From positions 1-23,368 of the forward strand of contig CAIMEK010000268.1 in assembly GCA_903839965.1 (NCBI GenBank): DNA of 23,368 nt. Direction: 5' to 3'. The DNA comes from an uncultured Acetobacteraceae bacterium. Lineage in GTDB: Bacteria; Pseudomonadota; Alphaproteobacteria; Acetobacterales; Acetobacteraceae. The notes under the pieces were generated by a model that had not been told where the DNA came from, ran no database searches, and worked only from the letters and a program-made list of their open reading frames with translations. Both the position numbers and the translations under genes were made by a program. Shown one piece after another: positions 12,595 through 20,018 of this stretch; the stretch's first letter is position 1; the number at the start of each line of letters is the position of its first letter.

Positions 12595-14588
12595 CGGACC
12601 AGATTCCCAACCAGGCCAATGACGCGATGGAGCTTTCGGGCCGCTGCGAGCAGATGCTTGCGGACGGCATGAGCCAGATGCGCGAACTGGGCCATATGTG
12701 GCAGGACGCCCTGGATATGTTCGGCGGCAACCAGTGGGCGAAGGTGCCCATTCGGGACGGATGGGATCAGGTCGTGATGAACATGGTATTCCCGGCCATC
12801 ATGCAGAATCAGGCCATCAAGCGCCAGCGGCAGATTACGATCTCCGCGAAGCCGTGGGACCCGGACTATGCTTCCGAGTCCGGGATTCTGCAAAACCATC
12901 TCCAGTGGCTCTACTCTGACCAGTTGAACATGCCGGAGCTGCTGGATAAGTGGAGCCTGGACGGTGAGCTGTACGGGCACTACATCGCTTCTACCGTCTG
13001 GGAGCCAAACCTTCGGTGGGACGACCGCCAAAACCGATGGATCGGCGGCCCGCAGGTACGCGTGGTACTGCCGGAGTATTTCGGCGCCGACCCGGAGGCC
13101 GAGAGTATTGAAGATGCTCAATATTGCTTTTTCCGCCGTTCGGTCGGCAAGCAGTGGGCGATGAACCGATGGAAACAGTTTGCCGAGATCATCGAGGCCG
13201 CGCCGCCCCATGATGCCCGATGGATCTCCGGTGGGTTGCAGTACACGACGGAGAACTACGCGCCGAGCGATGACACCGCGGAAATCTCCTACCAGACTCG
13301 GCTGTCGCGGTTCATTCGCCGCGGCGACCGACAGCGCAGGATTCACGGCCAGGTGTCGCTGAACGACAAGAAGGGCGGCCGTGTGGATGTGGAGCAATTC
13401 TTCGTCCGCGACCCGGAGGAACAAAAGTTCATCCGTGAACGCAAGCACAAGCAGTCTGTTCTGATCGAACAGGGCAAGGCGTACATGGATGGCACGATCC
13501 TTCGGAGCGCCGACAACAACGAACCGATTACCACCAACAACTGGCCGGGCGAGGCTATCAATGACGTTCGGCCGCTCTACCCCAAGGGCCGGTTTATCAT
13601 TCGCGTCAACGGCTACATCCTGAACCCGGACCCGCAAGAGCAGCGATGGCCGTTCGACAACTGGCCGTTCGTCGTCGGCGTGAATCAGATTTTGCCCCAT
13701 ACATGGTGCGGGCTCAACGGCGTGGAGCAGACCATCGGAAATCAGCGGTGGCTCAATGTCACGGCGTCCCACATCACGAACTATCTGAAGAATTTCGGCG
13801 ACCCGAAGATTATTGTCGAGGACGGAGCCCTGACGGCCCAGCAAGAGGAATTCGGGATCACGAACGGGCCAGGCAGGATTTGGCACGTCAAGATGGGCAA
13901 GCTCAATGGGGTCAGGGTCGAGTACCCGACGGGAACGCCCGAAGGTTTGATGAGATGTTTCGACATGATTGCCCAGCAGATTCGTTCTGCAACCGGAATC
14001 CACGAGATTTCGGAGGGGCGCGACACGGGCGGAAAAATCACGGCGACCGAGGCCGTCAACAACGCTGCCAACACCAAGCTCCGCACGTCGATGAGTCTGG
14101 GTATGCGTGATGCCTTCACGTGCAAAGTCATGCAGAACGTGGCTGAACTGGTCCAGAAGATGAGTGAGCCGCAGGACATGCTGAGGATCGCCGGAAAGTC
14201 ACAGACCAAAACGGTTGTCGCCATAACGGCGCGAATGAAGGCTGTCCAGTACGACCTGTCGCTGAAGGTGCAGACCGACCTCCCGCTGGACATCGACAAG
14301 GAAAAGGCCGACGCCGAGGCGATGCTGAAGATATTCGGTATGACGCCGACCGTGGTTGACAGACTCGCCCATGCGTACCGGGTGGACGACATCGACGCCT
14401 TCAAGCAGGAAGTGCAGGACTTCCAGCAGTTCCAGCAATGGAAGGCGCAACAGGAACTTCTGGCACAGCAGGCCGGGCAGGCCGGGGCCGCGCCATCAGC
14501 GCAACCTACTGCTAAAGCGCCCCCAGAGCCAGCCCAGCCTGCCGTTAATTCGCCGAGCGGAATGCGGCCTGTGGAGTTGGCCCAATGA
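12591..14588 (+). CDS. Portal protein, 665 aa
   Basis: The protein forms the dodecameric DNA gate at the capsid vertex. Evidence is size, position between terminase and scaffold/capsid genes, and typical segments. These include an N-terminal helical part (ELSGRCEQMLADGMSQMREL, residues about 14-33) and a wing region with PQVRVVLPEYFGADPEAESI. A stem region contains LYGHYIASTVWEP. A crown-like helical C-terminal region has GGKITATEAVNNAANTKLR, the G-ITATE-type motif common before the last helices of portals. The final 60 residues are Gln/Ala/Pro-rich low complexity, perhaps a coiled barrel. Length is closer to P22-type portals than to the shorter HK97 type. The start overlaps the previous stop. 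Confidence 0.85.
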   Translation: MTDQIPNQANDAMELSGRCEQMLADGMSQMRELGHMWQDALDMFGGNQWAKVPIRDGWDQVVMNMVFPAIMQNQAIKRQRQITISAKPWDPDYASESGILQNHLQWLYSDQLNMPELLDKWSLDGELYGHYIASTVWEPNLRWDDRQNRWIGGPQVRVVLPEYFGADPEAESIEDAQYCFFRRSVGKQWAMNRWKQFAEIIEAAPPHDARWISGGLQYTTENYAPSDDTAEISYQTRLSRFIRRGDRQRRIHGQVSLNDKKGGRVDVEQFFVRDPEEQKFIRERKHKQSVLIEQGKAYMDGTILRSADNNEPITTNNWPGEAINDVRPLYPKGRFIIRVNGYILNPDPQEQRWPFDNWPFVVGVNQILPHTWCGLNGVEQTIGNQRWLNVTASHITNYLKNFGDPKIIVEDGALTAQQEEFGITNGPGRIWHVKMGKLNGVRVEYPTGTPEGLMRCFDMIAQQIRSATGIHEISEGRDTGGKITATEAVNNAANTKLRTSMSLGMRDAFTCKVMQNVAELVQKMSEPQDMLRIAGKSQTKTVVAITARMKAVQYDLSLKVQTDLPLDIDKEKADAEAMLKIFGMTPTVVDRLAHAYRVDDIDAFKQEVQDFQQFQQWKAQQELLAQQAGQAGAAPSAQPTAKAPPEPAQPAVNSPSGMRPVELAQ

Positions 14589-14812
14589 ACATCGGAACGA
14601 TCAGAATACTGACCCGCGAATTGCGCGACCGCGACCTGAAGGCGGGCGCGATATTCCCGGGCACCTACGGCATCGCCGACACAACGATACTGGCCGTGAC
14701 GCTGACCAAGGCTGGCGTTCCGACCGTGGAGCTTGAGGACGGCCGCAAACTGGTGTTTATCAACACTCCGGCAATGCTTGTATGCGTTCCGGGAGAGGAA
14801 AGGAAGCCATGA
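14585..14812 (+). CDS. Hypothetical protein, 75 aa
   Basis: The start overlaps the portal stop (ATGA). The product alternates polar and hydrophobic strands (IRILTRELRDRDLKAGAIF, then ILAVTLTKAGVPTVELEDG and KLVFINTPAMLVCVPGE) and looks like a small all-beta domain. No family is recognised. Its end overlaps the next start (ATGA, 14809), so it sits in a tightly coupled portal-to-head-fibre block and is probably a virion or assembly component. Confidence 0.65.
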   Translation: MNIGTIRILTRELRDRDLKAGAIFPGTYGIADTTILAVTLTKAGVPTVELEDGRKLVFINTPAMLVCVPGEERKP

Positions 14813-15042
14813 GTTACCGAACCTACGCGGGCAAGAGCCTTCGGCCTGGCGGCGGTGGCGCGTTCGCCAAGATGGTGGCCGCGCTCAAAGCCGAGGGCAA
14901 GACGGCATCCAGTGCAGGCGCGATCGCGGCGACGGTCGGCCGGGAGAAGTACGGCAAGAAACGATTTCAGGCAATGGCAAAGGCCGGCAGGAAGCGCGCA
15001 CAGCGAAACGCTTTTGGAGCCGCACTGATGAGGAAAGGCTAG
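14809..15042 (+). CDS. Small basic Gly/Lys-rich protein, 77 aa
   Basis: AGGAAAGGAAG precedes ATG 14809, which overlaps the previous stop. The protein begins YRTYAGKSLRPGGGGAFAKM and has a central helix (VAALKAEGKTASSAGAIAA). It ends with a very basic segment (REKYGKKRFQAMAKAGRKRA). Small proteins with 'LxPGGGxRF' and 'GRxKYGKKRFQ' motifs are widespread downstream of phage portals and have no experimental role that I know of. The charge suggests nucleic-acid binding or capsid-interior cementing (inference). The stop is TAG; the next gene starts 3 bases later. Confidence 0.75.
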   Translation: MSYRTYAGKSLRPGGGGAFAKMVAALKAEGKTASSAGAIAATVGREKYGKKRFQAMAKAGRKRAQRNAFGAALMRKG

Positions 15043-15045
15043 ACA

Positions 15046-15543
15046 ATGGCGACAGCACAACAGATCGACGGCGACGTGGTAATCCGCGGGAGCCTGACGG
15101 TCACGGGGACGCAGACCCAGCCCGTCGGCCTGACCAACTCCAACATTGCCAGCGGGGCGGCTATTTCCGCTACCAAGTTGGAGCACCAGTACAGCCAGAC
15201 ATACGCCCAGGCCAACGTGACGGCCGTGGCGGAAACTAAGGCTGTCCACGTGACCTACGGAACTACCGGAGTGATCCTGAAGTTCAAGGCTGGATCTATC
15301 GCGGCATGTGCCGGAGATTCGACCGTGACTGTTGACCTGAAGAAGAACGGCACAACGGTTCTGACCAGCCCGATAACGCTCAATTCGTCCAGCGTGGCGC
15401 GTGTGGCGCAGTCGGCGAGCCCCAGCGTGACAGCCCTTGCCGTCGGCGACCTTCTCGAAGTTGTGGTAGCCATCAGCGCCGGAACAGGAACCTTGGCTAC
15501 CGGGGTATTCGCGTCCGTTGAACTGACCGAGACAGCCGCCTAA
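15046..15543 (+). CDS. Head-fibre/decoration-like protein, 165 aa
   Basis: AGGAAAGG precedes ATG 15046. The N-terminus has a fibre-shaft-like start (DGDVVIRGSLTVTGTQT, then NIASGAAISATKLEHQY). Residues 50-165 form a compact beta domain: AVHVTYGTTGVILKFKAGS, GDSTVTVDLKKNGTTVLT, ITLNSSSVARV, VGDLLEVVVAISAGTGTLAT. This layout occurs in small head-fibre or decoration proteins encoded between portal and scaffold genes of several phages. The C-terminal domain resembles the last domain of the fibre at 2764. By inference it sits on the capsid surface. No catalytic residues are evident. Confidence 0.65.
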   Translation: MATAQQIDGDVVIRGSLTVTGTQTQPVGLTNSNIASGAAISATKLEHQYSQTYAQANVTAVAETKAVHVTYGTTGVILKFKAGSIAACAGDSTVTVDLKKNGTTVLTSPITLNSSSVARVAQSASPSVTALAVGDLLEVVVAISAGTGTLATGVFASVELTETAA

Positions 15544-15555
15544 AGGAATCGACCT

Positions 15556-15801
15556 ATGGCAAAGAAAATGCAAGCCGCGCCCGGAATCATGGCAGTCTCT
15601 CCGAAGGTTGACGCCGACGTCGGCCCCAACGATTACGAGGCCCGCAATGCGGCCGACACGCTGAAGCAGGCCGAGGAGATACGGGCCAATAAAGCTCTGC
15701 ACGGCAGGGCCAAGAAGCACCTGAAGCGCGGAATCACCATGTCGCAGAAGGCGATGGGCAATCCGATGGGTTCGGCGCTGATGGTCGGCTGCGAGAAGTA
15801 G
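15556..15801 (+). CDS. Hypothetical protein, 81 aa
   Basis: AAAGGA, 8 bases before ATG 15556, supports the start. The product has a short flexible start (MAKKMQAAPGIMAVSPKV) and a central charged helix (NDYEARNAADTLKQAEEI). A basic helix then ends in a Gly/Met-rich tail (RAKKHLKRGITMSQKAMG). No family is recognised. It is the last gene before a terminator-like element and follows the head-fibre-like gene by 12 bases, so it belongs to the portal transcript. A capsid-interior or small decoration role is possible but unsupported. Confidence 0.6.
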   Translation: MAKKMQAAPGIMAVSPKVDADVGPNDYEARNAADTLKQAEEIRANKALHGRAKKHLKRGITMSQKAMGNPMGSALMVGCEK

Positions 15802-15860
15802 CGAAGCATAACAACTGACCCTCCCTGTGGAGGATCGAAAGACCAAGGTTCTGTCGTTCC

Positions 15861-15890
15861 GGTCCAACCGGGACGGCGGGGCCTTTTTTT
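15861..15890 (+). terminator. Terminator-like hairpin before the scaffold gene
   Basis: GGTCC (15861-15865) pairs with GGGCC (15879-15883) through one G-U pair. A small inner CCG/CGG pairing lies inside, and seven T bases follow immediately (15884-15890). The stem is short, so the terminator may be partial. A second hairpin, CCTCC/GGAGG (15820-15833), lies upstream. Confidence 0.5.
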
Positions 15891-16058
15891 ATGTGTGTAA
15901 TCCGCCCGGCGTGGGCGGTGTTCGCCAAGGCGAAGCGGTCGGGACAGGCGCCCGGCCAGATTCGGACAGCTGCCGGATCGCAAGCGAGCCGCGGCATGTG
16001 TCGCAAACCTGCGCGTTCGACCGGACAGGCGCCGGCGAGACGGGCAAGGGAGAGAAAC
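15891..16058 (+). promoter_or_regulatory. Structured leader of the scaffold/capsid operon
   Basis: This 168-base G/C-rich stretch, part of the 257-base gap 15802-16058 (the longest in the window), holds perfect hairpins CCGCCC/GGGCGG (15902-15918) and TTCGCC/GGCGAA (15921-15934). It also has repeats of GGACAG-NN-GCCGG at 15964 and 16023, a near-copy at 15942, and a further copy inside the scaffold gene at 16185. No clear sigma-70 promoter was seen. The frame of the scaffold gene is open back to an ATG at 15891, so a longer N-terminus is formally possible, but that ATG has no SD. Confidence 0.4.
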
Positions 16059-16916
16059 ATGGCAGAGGCAGAAGAGACAACTGGCGTTGTGGACCTTGAG
16101 GCCAACGAGCCAACGGCATCGGCGATTTTCGATGACCCGCAACTCCCGGCAGAACTCAAGCCCAAAGCGGACGACCGGAAGGCCGGACAGGAGCCGGCAA
16201 AGGGCGACGACAAGGCGAAAGAGGAAGGCCAGCAACGACAGTGGGACAAGGATCGGCAGGCCCGCGACCAGGCCCGCGCGGAACGCGAGACGGCAGAGCG
16301 TGCCGAGGACCGTCGGATGATCCAGGAAGTCGTCGCCCAGAACGCGGAACTCGCCAAGGCGATCATCGCATTGGGCGGCAAGGCCCCGGCGAAGGTCGAG
16401 GAAGAGGCCGACCCGCTGGATAAACTGGGCGAGGACGCGACCGCCGAGGATCTGCTGAAGGCGCTCAAGGCGTCCAAGGCCCGCGACCGGGAACTCATGC
16501 AGGACTTGCTGAAGCAGAACAAGCAGCTTCAGGAGGAACTGAAGAATACGGGAAAGCGTGTGGACCAGCACGACGAATCCGAGTTCCAGCGCCGAGGCAC
16601 CGAGGCCCTGAATACCACCTTCGCCAGATGCGAAGAGAAGTACGGGCCGGGATTCCGCAACGACGTGCACAAGGAAGTGCGGGAGATGTTCGCCGGCCTC
16701 AAGGACGACGAGGGCAATGTCTACTCGGAGTCCAACCCGCCTCCGCTTCGGTGGGCGCAGCGCGAGATCGAGGCGGCCTATGCCCGTCTCGCCGAGGCCA
16801 ATCCCAATCGGCGCACTGCCCCCATTTTGGACAACGGGGCCGGAGGCGCTCCGAAGGGCACGGAGATCAAGGCCGGCAGCCTCAAAAGCGTTTTGCAGCA
16901 GATGCGTTCGACGTAA
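16059..16916 (+). CDS. Capsid scaffolding protein, 285 aa
   Basis: AAGGGAGAG precedes ATG 16059. The protein is almost all charged helix: an acidic N-terminus, a Lys/Asp/Glu-rich central part (KGDDKAKEEGQQRQWDKD), and coiled coils (RAERETAERAEDRRMIQEVV; LMQDLLKQNKQLQEELK). The C-terminal third, with REIEAAYARLAEANPN and a final basic helix (GSLKSVLQQMRS), is where scaffold proteins contact the coat protein. Low aromatic content, high charge and position directly before the major capsid gene are the usual signature of scaffolds, which template procapsid assembly and then leave. No protease motif was seen. Confidence 0.8.
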   Translation: MAEAEETTGVVDLEANEPTASAIFDDPQLPAELKPKADDRKAGQEPAKGDDKAKEEGQQRQWDKDRQARDQARAERETAERAEDRRMIQEVVAQNAELAKAIIALGGKAPAKVEEEADPLDKLGEDATAEDLLKALKASKARDRELMQDLLKQNKQLQEELKNTGKRVDQHDESEFQRRGTEALNTTFARCEEKYGPGFRNDVHKEVREMFAGLKDDEGNVYSESNPPPLRWAQREIEAAYARLAEANPNRRTAPILDNGAGGAPKGTEIKAGSLKSVLQQMRST

Positions 16917-16958
16917 GCGGGCCGGCGGTGTAGCCGCCCGTTCACACAACTGAATACC

Positions 16959-16989
16959 GCCCGGCCTTCCGGGCACTAAATGAAAGGCC
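16959..16989 (+). promoter_or_regulatory. Alternative hairpins covering the capsid-gene SD
   Basis: GCCCGG/CCGGGC (16959-16964 with 16969-16974) forms a perfect 6-bp hairpin with a CCTT loop. GGCCTT (16963-16968) can instead pair with AAGGCC (16984-16989), which overlaps the SD GAAAGG of the capsid gene. The two structures exclude each other. A further hairpin, GGCGG/CCGCC, lies at 16924-16938. Confidence 0.4.
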
Positions 16990-16995
16990 ATGAAC

Positions 16996-18078
16996 ATGGC
17001 AACACTAGCCCTTACCGACCAGTTTCAAGCCCAGGCCCGCGAAGCGTGGGACAAGTCCATCGTCGAGGAAGTCTACATGGCCGTGCCGCTCCTGAATGTA
17101 CTGATGGAGCGAAAGGTGCAGGAAGTTCTCGACCCAGGAACGGCGTTCAAGACGACCGCCCGCGTTGCCACGATCCAGAACCTCGGTTCGGATTACGGCG
17201 TCAACACCGCTCTCGCCGGTGGCCAGGCGACGACCCTGACGACGCTGCTGTGGTATCCAAAGGACCACCAGATCCCGCTCGAAGTCCCGACGCAGATCGT
17301 CGATCGCGCCAAGGGCGGCGGCGTCTCGATCCTCCACGACCCGAAGGAAGTCCTGATTTCCGAGGGCCAGGAGAGCATGAAGTTGTGGTTCAACGCGATG
17401 CTGTGGGGCGAAGCTTCTCCTACGCTGGCGACCTTGACCGCCGCCGACGGCGTGCAGGGCATCGCCTGGCAGGGCCTTCAGCACGCGCTGTACATGGACG
17501 GCTCCGGCAACGGCGCTACCTATGGTGGCGCGGCCCGAACGGCGACCAGCAACGCCCTGCTTTTGGGCGGATCGCTCAACGGCGCGTACACCGATCAGAA
17601 CACGGCGTTCTCCCCAACCATCGACAACACGCGGGCGATGTTCCAGTGCATCACCCGGCGCACGAAGAACCGCAATCCCAAGGACGTTGTGGCCTTCTGG
17701 GGCGATGTCAACTGGCGGTATCTCCGTTCGCAGGTCGAGCAGAGCACCAGTTTCAAGGCCGGCAACCGGATGCAGTACGGCATCCAGTCGTTCAGCATTG
17801 ACGACGTGGAACACTTCGCCGACCCGTATCTGGTCGCCGACACCACGATCCATCCGGCCGGCGACGGCGCGACCTTCGCCGCGATGGGCGCGATGCTCAA
17901 CCTCAACGACGTGCACCTGAAGATCAACCCGACGAACAAATTCGGTTCGATGCTCCCCTGGACCGACCTGCGCGGGATTCCAGGCTGCAAGCCGGTGTAC
18001 TTCAGCCGCGCGTTGCTGACGGGCGCGTTCTTCATCGAGAAGCCCAACGGCAGCATCCTCAAGACCAACGTGGCGTAA
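16996..18078 (+). CDS. Major capsid protein, 360 aa
   Basis: ATG 16996 is preferred over ATG 16990, because the SD GAAAGG (16982-16987) is 8 bases from the first and only 2 from the second. The product begins MATLALTDQFQAQAREAWDK (an N-arm helix). A beta-rich core follows (DPGTAFKTTARVATIQNLG, then LWYPKDHQIPLEVPTQIVD), with an Ala/Gly loop region (DGSGNGATYGGAARTATS). The C-terminal domain contains DVVAFWGDVNWRYLRSQVE and ends with FFIEKPNGSILKTNVA. Length and position after the scaffold and before decoration-type genes fit an HK97-fold coat protein. The identity rests mainly on context and composition. Confidence 0.8.
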   Translation: MATLALTDQFQAQAREAWDKSIVEEVYMAVPLLNVLMERKVQEVLDPGTAFKTTARVATIQNLGSDYGVNTALAGGQATTLTTLLWYPKDHQIPLEVPTQIVDRAKGGGVSILHDPKEVLISEGQESMKLWFNAMLWGEASPTLATLTAADGVQGIAWQGLQHALYMDGSGNGATYGGAARTATSNALLLGGSLNGAYTDQNTAFSPTIDNTRAMFQCITRRTKNRNPKDVVAFWGDVNWRYLRSQVEQSTSFKAGNRMQYGIQSFSIDDVEHFADPYLVADTTIHPAGDGATFAAMGAMLNLNDVHLKINPTNKFGSMLPWTDLRGIPGCKPVYFSRALLTGAFFIEKPNGSILKTNVA

Positions 18079-18111
18079 CCCAACGGAACTCTTTCTTGAA
18101 AGGAAAGAAAC

Positions 18112-18828
18112 ATGGCAGATTCGACTGTTGCACTCAAGAGCATCACGCTCTTTGACCGTTGGCCGACACGCCCCAATGCGTTGGCCAACTCGATCATCGG
18201 CGGAAACGGCGGGCTGTACGGCGCGCCGGATTCCTACTCGCAGAACGTGGCTACCCCTCCGAGCGGTCTGAACGTCGGCGACAAGATGACCGGCCGAAAT
18301 GACGGCACCATCGGAACGCCCGGCGAGTGGACCCTGACCTACCTGAAGTTCGGGACGGCCCTGAGCGGCACAACCTACACCGCACCGACCTTCACGCTGG
18401 GCACCACCATCGGGGCCGGCCATCTGTGCGTTCCGGTTTCGGCTACGGCAGGCATTCCCGACTTCATCGTCTCGAACGCCGCCAACGCAGCCAACAAGAT
18501 GCTGAACGGCCCGGTTGCCGTTGCCATTGGCCCGATGACGGACAACTGCTACGGCTGGTTCTGGACCGGCGGGCCAGCGCCTGACTTCCTGGTCAAGACG
18601 CTGGCCAGCGCCGCCTATCGCACCAACACGACGGCGACGACCACGTACAACACGGACATCACGGCGACAACGGACGGCAATGTCGCCGCCGATTCCGGGC
18701 TGGCCGCGATTGCCGCCGCCGGCACCACGCTTGCCACGCAGACCCACCGCGCACAGTACGCCGCCGTGTTTGGACTCAACGTGACGCTCACTCCCGGCTG
18801 CGGATACGCCTACGCCGCGGATGCGTAA
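18112..18828 (+). CDS. Capsid-associated virion protein, 238 aa (paralogue of 18904)
   Basis: GAAAGGAAAG precedes ATG 18112. The protein is beta-rich, Gly/Ala/Thr-rich and lacks charged helices. It shares blocks in order with the next gene: YGAPDSYSQNVA, GRNDG, TLTYLKFGT, GHLCVP, a YGWFWTGG segment, TDGNV and the closing VTLTPGCG with AADA. Relative to the paralogue it has an insert near residues 85-100 and a Thr-rich stretch near 170-185. Its place directly after the capsid gene suggests an abundant capsid decoration or cement protein (inference). No known family is recognised. The 75-base gap downstream carries a strong hairpin. Confidence 0.7.
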   Translation: MADSTVALKSITLFDRWPTRPNALANSIIGGNGGLYGAPDSYSQNVATPPSGLNVGDKMTGRNDGTIGTPGEWTLTYLKFGTALSGTTYTAPTFTLGTTIGAGHLCVPVSATAGIPDFIVSNAANAANKMLNGPVAVAIGPMTDNCYGWFWTGGPAPDFLVKTLASAAYRTNTTATTTYNTDITATTDGNVAADSGLAAIAAAGTTLATQTHRAQYAAVFGLNVTLTPGCGYAYAADA

Positions 18829-18842
18829 CAGACGCATTGACG

Positions 18843-18884
18843 CTCCCCGCCGCTGATTCTGGCGGCGGGGAGATTGATTCTCCC
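18843..18884 (+). promoter_or_regulatory. Intergenic hairpin with alternative fold
   Basis: CTCCCCGCCG (18843-18852) and CGGCGGGGAG (18863-18872) form a perfect 10-bp stem with loop CTGATTCTGG. GGGAG (18868-18872) can alternatively pair with CTCCC (18880-18884). No U-run follows, so it is more likely an mRNA-stability or partial-termination element than a full terminator. A related hairpin follows the next gene. Confidence 0.6.
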
Positions 18885-18903
18885 AATATAGAAAGGGCTC
18901 ACC

Positions 18904-19584
18904 ATGACAGACTCATACGTTCTTGCGAACAAGATCGAACTGACCGACCGATGGAACGGATCGGCAAACCCGGCCGCCAATTCGGTCATCGGAATGACCG
19001 CCGGGACGTACGGCGCGCCCGATGGCTATTCCCAGAATGTCGCATCCCTGCCGAGCGGCATGACGCTTGGAATGCAGATCAAGGGCCGCAATGACGGTTC
19101 GGTGGCTCCGGCCGGGGAGTACACGCTGACCTATCTGAAGTTTGGAACCAAGCTGACCGCCTCGACTCCGGTTGCCGGCCATCTGTGTGTTCCGTTCCCG
19201 GCGACAACGGCCATACCCGACTACATCGTGTCCAACGACACGGGCGCCGGGGCGTTTCTCAACGGCGCGGTTGCGGTCCTGCTCGGCGCACCGACCGCCA
19301 ACTACTACGGCTGGTTCTGGACCGGAGGCGTGATCCCCGATTTCCTGTTCCGCCAATTGGCCAGCGACCAGGGCCTGACCGCCCCGTTCACCAAGTCAAC
19401 GGCCGTCAAACTGACCACGGATGGCAACGTCACGGCCGACCACGGCCTGAGCGTCAAGGCGGCCAACGGCGACGACCTGGCGGGTACTGCCACGGGAATC
19501 ACTCGCACGGCCAATGCCGCCGTGTTCGGGATACAGGTGACGCTGACCCCGGGCTGCGGCTTCTCGCTGGCGGCGGATGCGTAA
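18904..19584 (+). CDS. Capsid-associated virion protein, 226 aa (paralogue of 18112)
   Basis: GAAAGGG lies 7 bases before ATG 18904. The protein aligns with the preceding gene over its whole length, roughly half the positions being identical by eye. The best blocks are GAPDGYSQNVA, GRNDG, TLTYLKFGT, GHLCVP, YYGWFWTGG, TDGNVTADHGL and VTLTPGCGFSLAADA. It lacks the insert near residue 90 of its paralogue. The pair is a tandem duplication followed by divergence. The copies may form hetero-oligomers or occupy different capsid sites. The intergenic hairpin has been duplicated with the gene. No known family is recognised. Confidence 0.7.
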   Translation: MTDSYVLANKIELTDRWNGSANPAANSVIGMTAGTYGAPDGYSQNVASLPSGMTLGMQIKGRNDGSVAPAGEYTLTYLKFGTKLTASTPVAGHLCVPFPATTAIPDYIVSNDTGAGAFLNGAVAVLLGAPTANYYGWFWTGGVIPDFLFRQLASDQGLTAPFTKSTAVKLTTDGNVTADHGLSVKAANGDDLAGTATGITRTANAAVFGIQVTLTPGCGFSLAADA

Positions 19585-19601
19585 ACGTGTCGCATTGACG
19601 C

Positions 19602-19623
19602 CAGGCAAGCTGATTCTGGCCTG
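19602..19623 (+). promoter_or_regulatory. Second copy of the intergenic hairpin
   Basis: CAGGC (19602-19606) and GCCTG (19619-19623) form a 5-bp stem; two more pairs are possible beyond a mismatch. The loop holds CTGATTCTG, as in the hairpin at 18843. Flanking CGCATTGACGC before and ATAGAAAGG after are also shared with the first gap. Confidence 0.5.
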
Positions 19624-19661
19624 CCGGGATTGAATGACCAACAAGATAGAAAGGATTCACC

Positions 19662-19955
19662 ATGAGTACCGACTACACGACCGCCGCAAACATGCAGGCG
19701 TTGAAGTCCGCTGGCAAGTTCATCTCCGGTCGAGGCGACAAGATGACTTTCAACTGGCTCTATCTGCTGCTCGACAGCGACGGGGCCTGCACAGCGACAA
19801 CCTGGGTCAACCACGGCGTCATCGCCGCCGTGTCCTACGTGGACGGGACGACGACCACCGCGCCGAAGGCGTCGATCTCCGGCAAGACGATCACCGTCTC
19901 CGGGTACGCGAGCGCCACCGTGGCCGTCCTGGTCATTGGCGTGGCCGGCAACTAA
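19662..19955 (+). CDS. Hypothetical small structural protein, 97 aa
   Basis: GAAAGG, 8 bases before ATG 19662, supports the start. The product has a helical start (YTTAANMQALKSAGKFISG), then beta-type strands rich in Thr, Ala and Val (VNHGVIAAVSYVDGTTTT, then KASISGKTITVSGYASATVA), ending VLVIGVAGN. It resembles a small Ig-like or cement-type domain but matches no family I know. It follows the two paralogous virion genes and lies in the same transcript, so a third capsid-decoration component is plausible. Confidence 0.6.
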   Translation: MSTDYTTAANMQALKSAGKFISGRGDKMTFNWLYLLLDSDGACTATTWVNHGVIAAVSYVDGTTTTAPKASISGKTITVSGYASATVAVLVIGVAGN

Positions 19956-19968
19956 GCACCATTGGCTC

Positions 19969-20005
19969 GCCCCGGTCGGCACACGCTGGCCGGGGCATGG
20001 CCTTT
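19969..20005 (+). terminator. Weak terminator-like hairpin after 19955
   Basis: GCCCCGG (19969-19975) and CCGGGGC (19990-19996) form a perfect 7-bp stem with a 14-base loop. CCTTTT follows 4 bases later, so the U-run is short and displaced. Attenuation between capsid and connector genes is the likely role, not complete termination. Confidence 0.45.
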
Positions 20006-20018
20006 TCAGGAGCGACCA

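Noticed and set aside
12453..14003. 516-codon open frame on the minus strand opposite the portal gene
   Set aside because: It is in a phase that mirrors the portal codons, as happens in G/C-rich genes. It has no plausible protein features and opposes every supported gene.
15891..16058. Scaffold gene starting at ATG 15891 with a 56-residue extension
   Set aside because: That ATG lies directly after the terminator U-run with no SD, and the extension is Arg/Ala/Gly-rich. ATG 16059 has AAGGGAG at good distance. Kept only as an alternative.
18092..18110. TTTCTT/AAGAAA hairpin with the SD of the 18112 gene in its loop
   Set aside because: Five of six pairs are A-T and the SD would be in the loop, so it is unlikely to be stable or to block initiation.
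17005..18837. 610-codon minus-strand open frame opposite the capsid and first paralogue genes
   Set aside because: Arg/Gly/Val-rich low-complexity translation spanning two well-supported plus-strand genes and their gap; a compositional shadow. The same applies to 15633-16997, 19305-20423 and 3484-4323.
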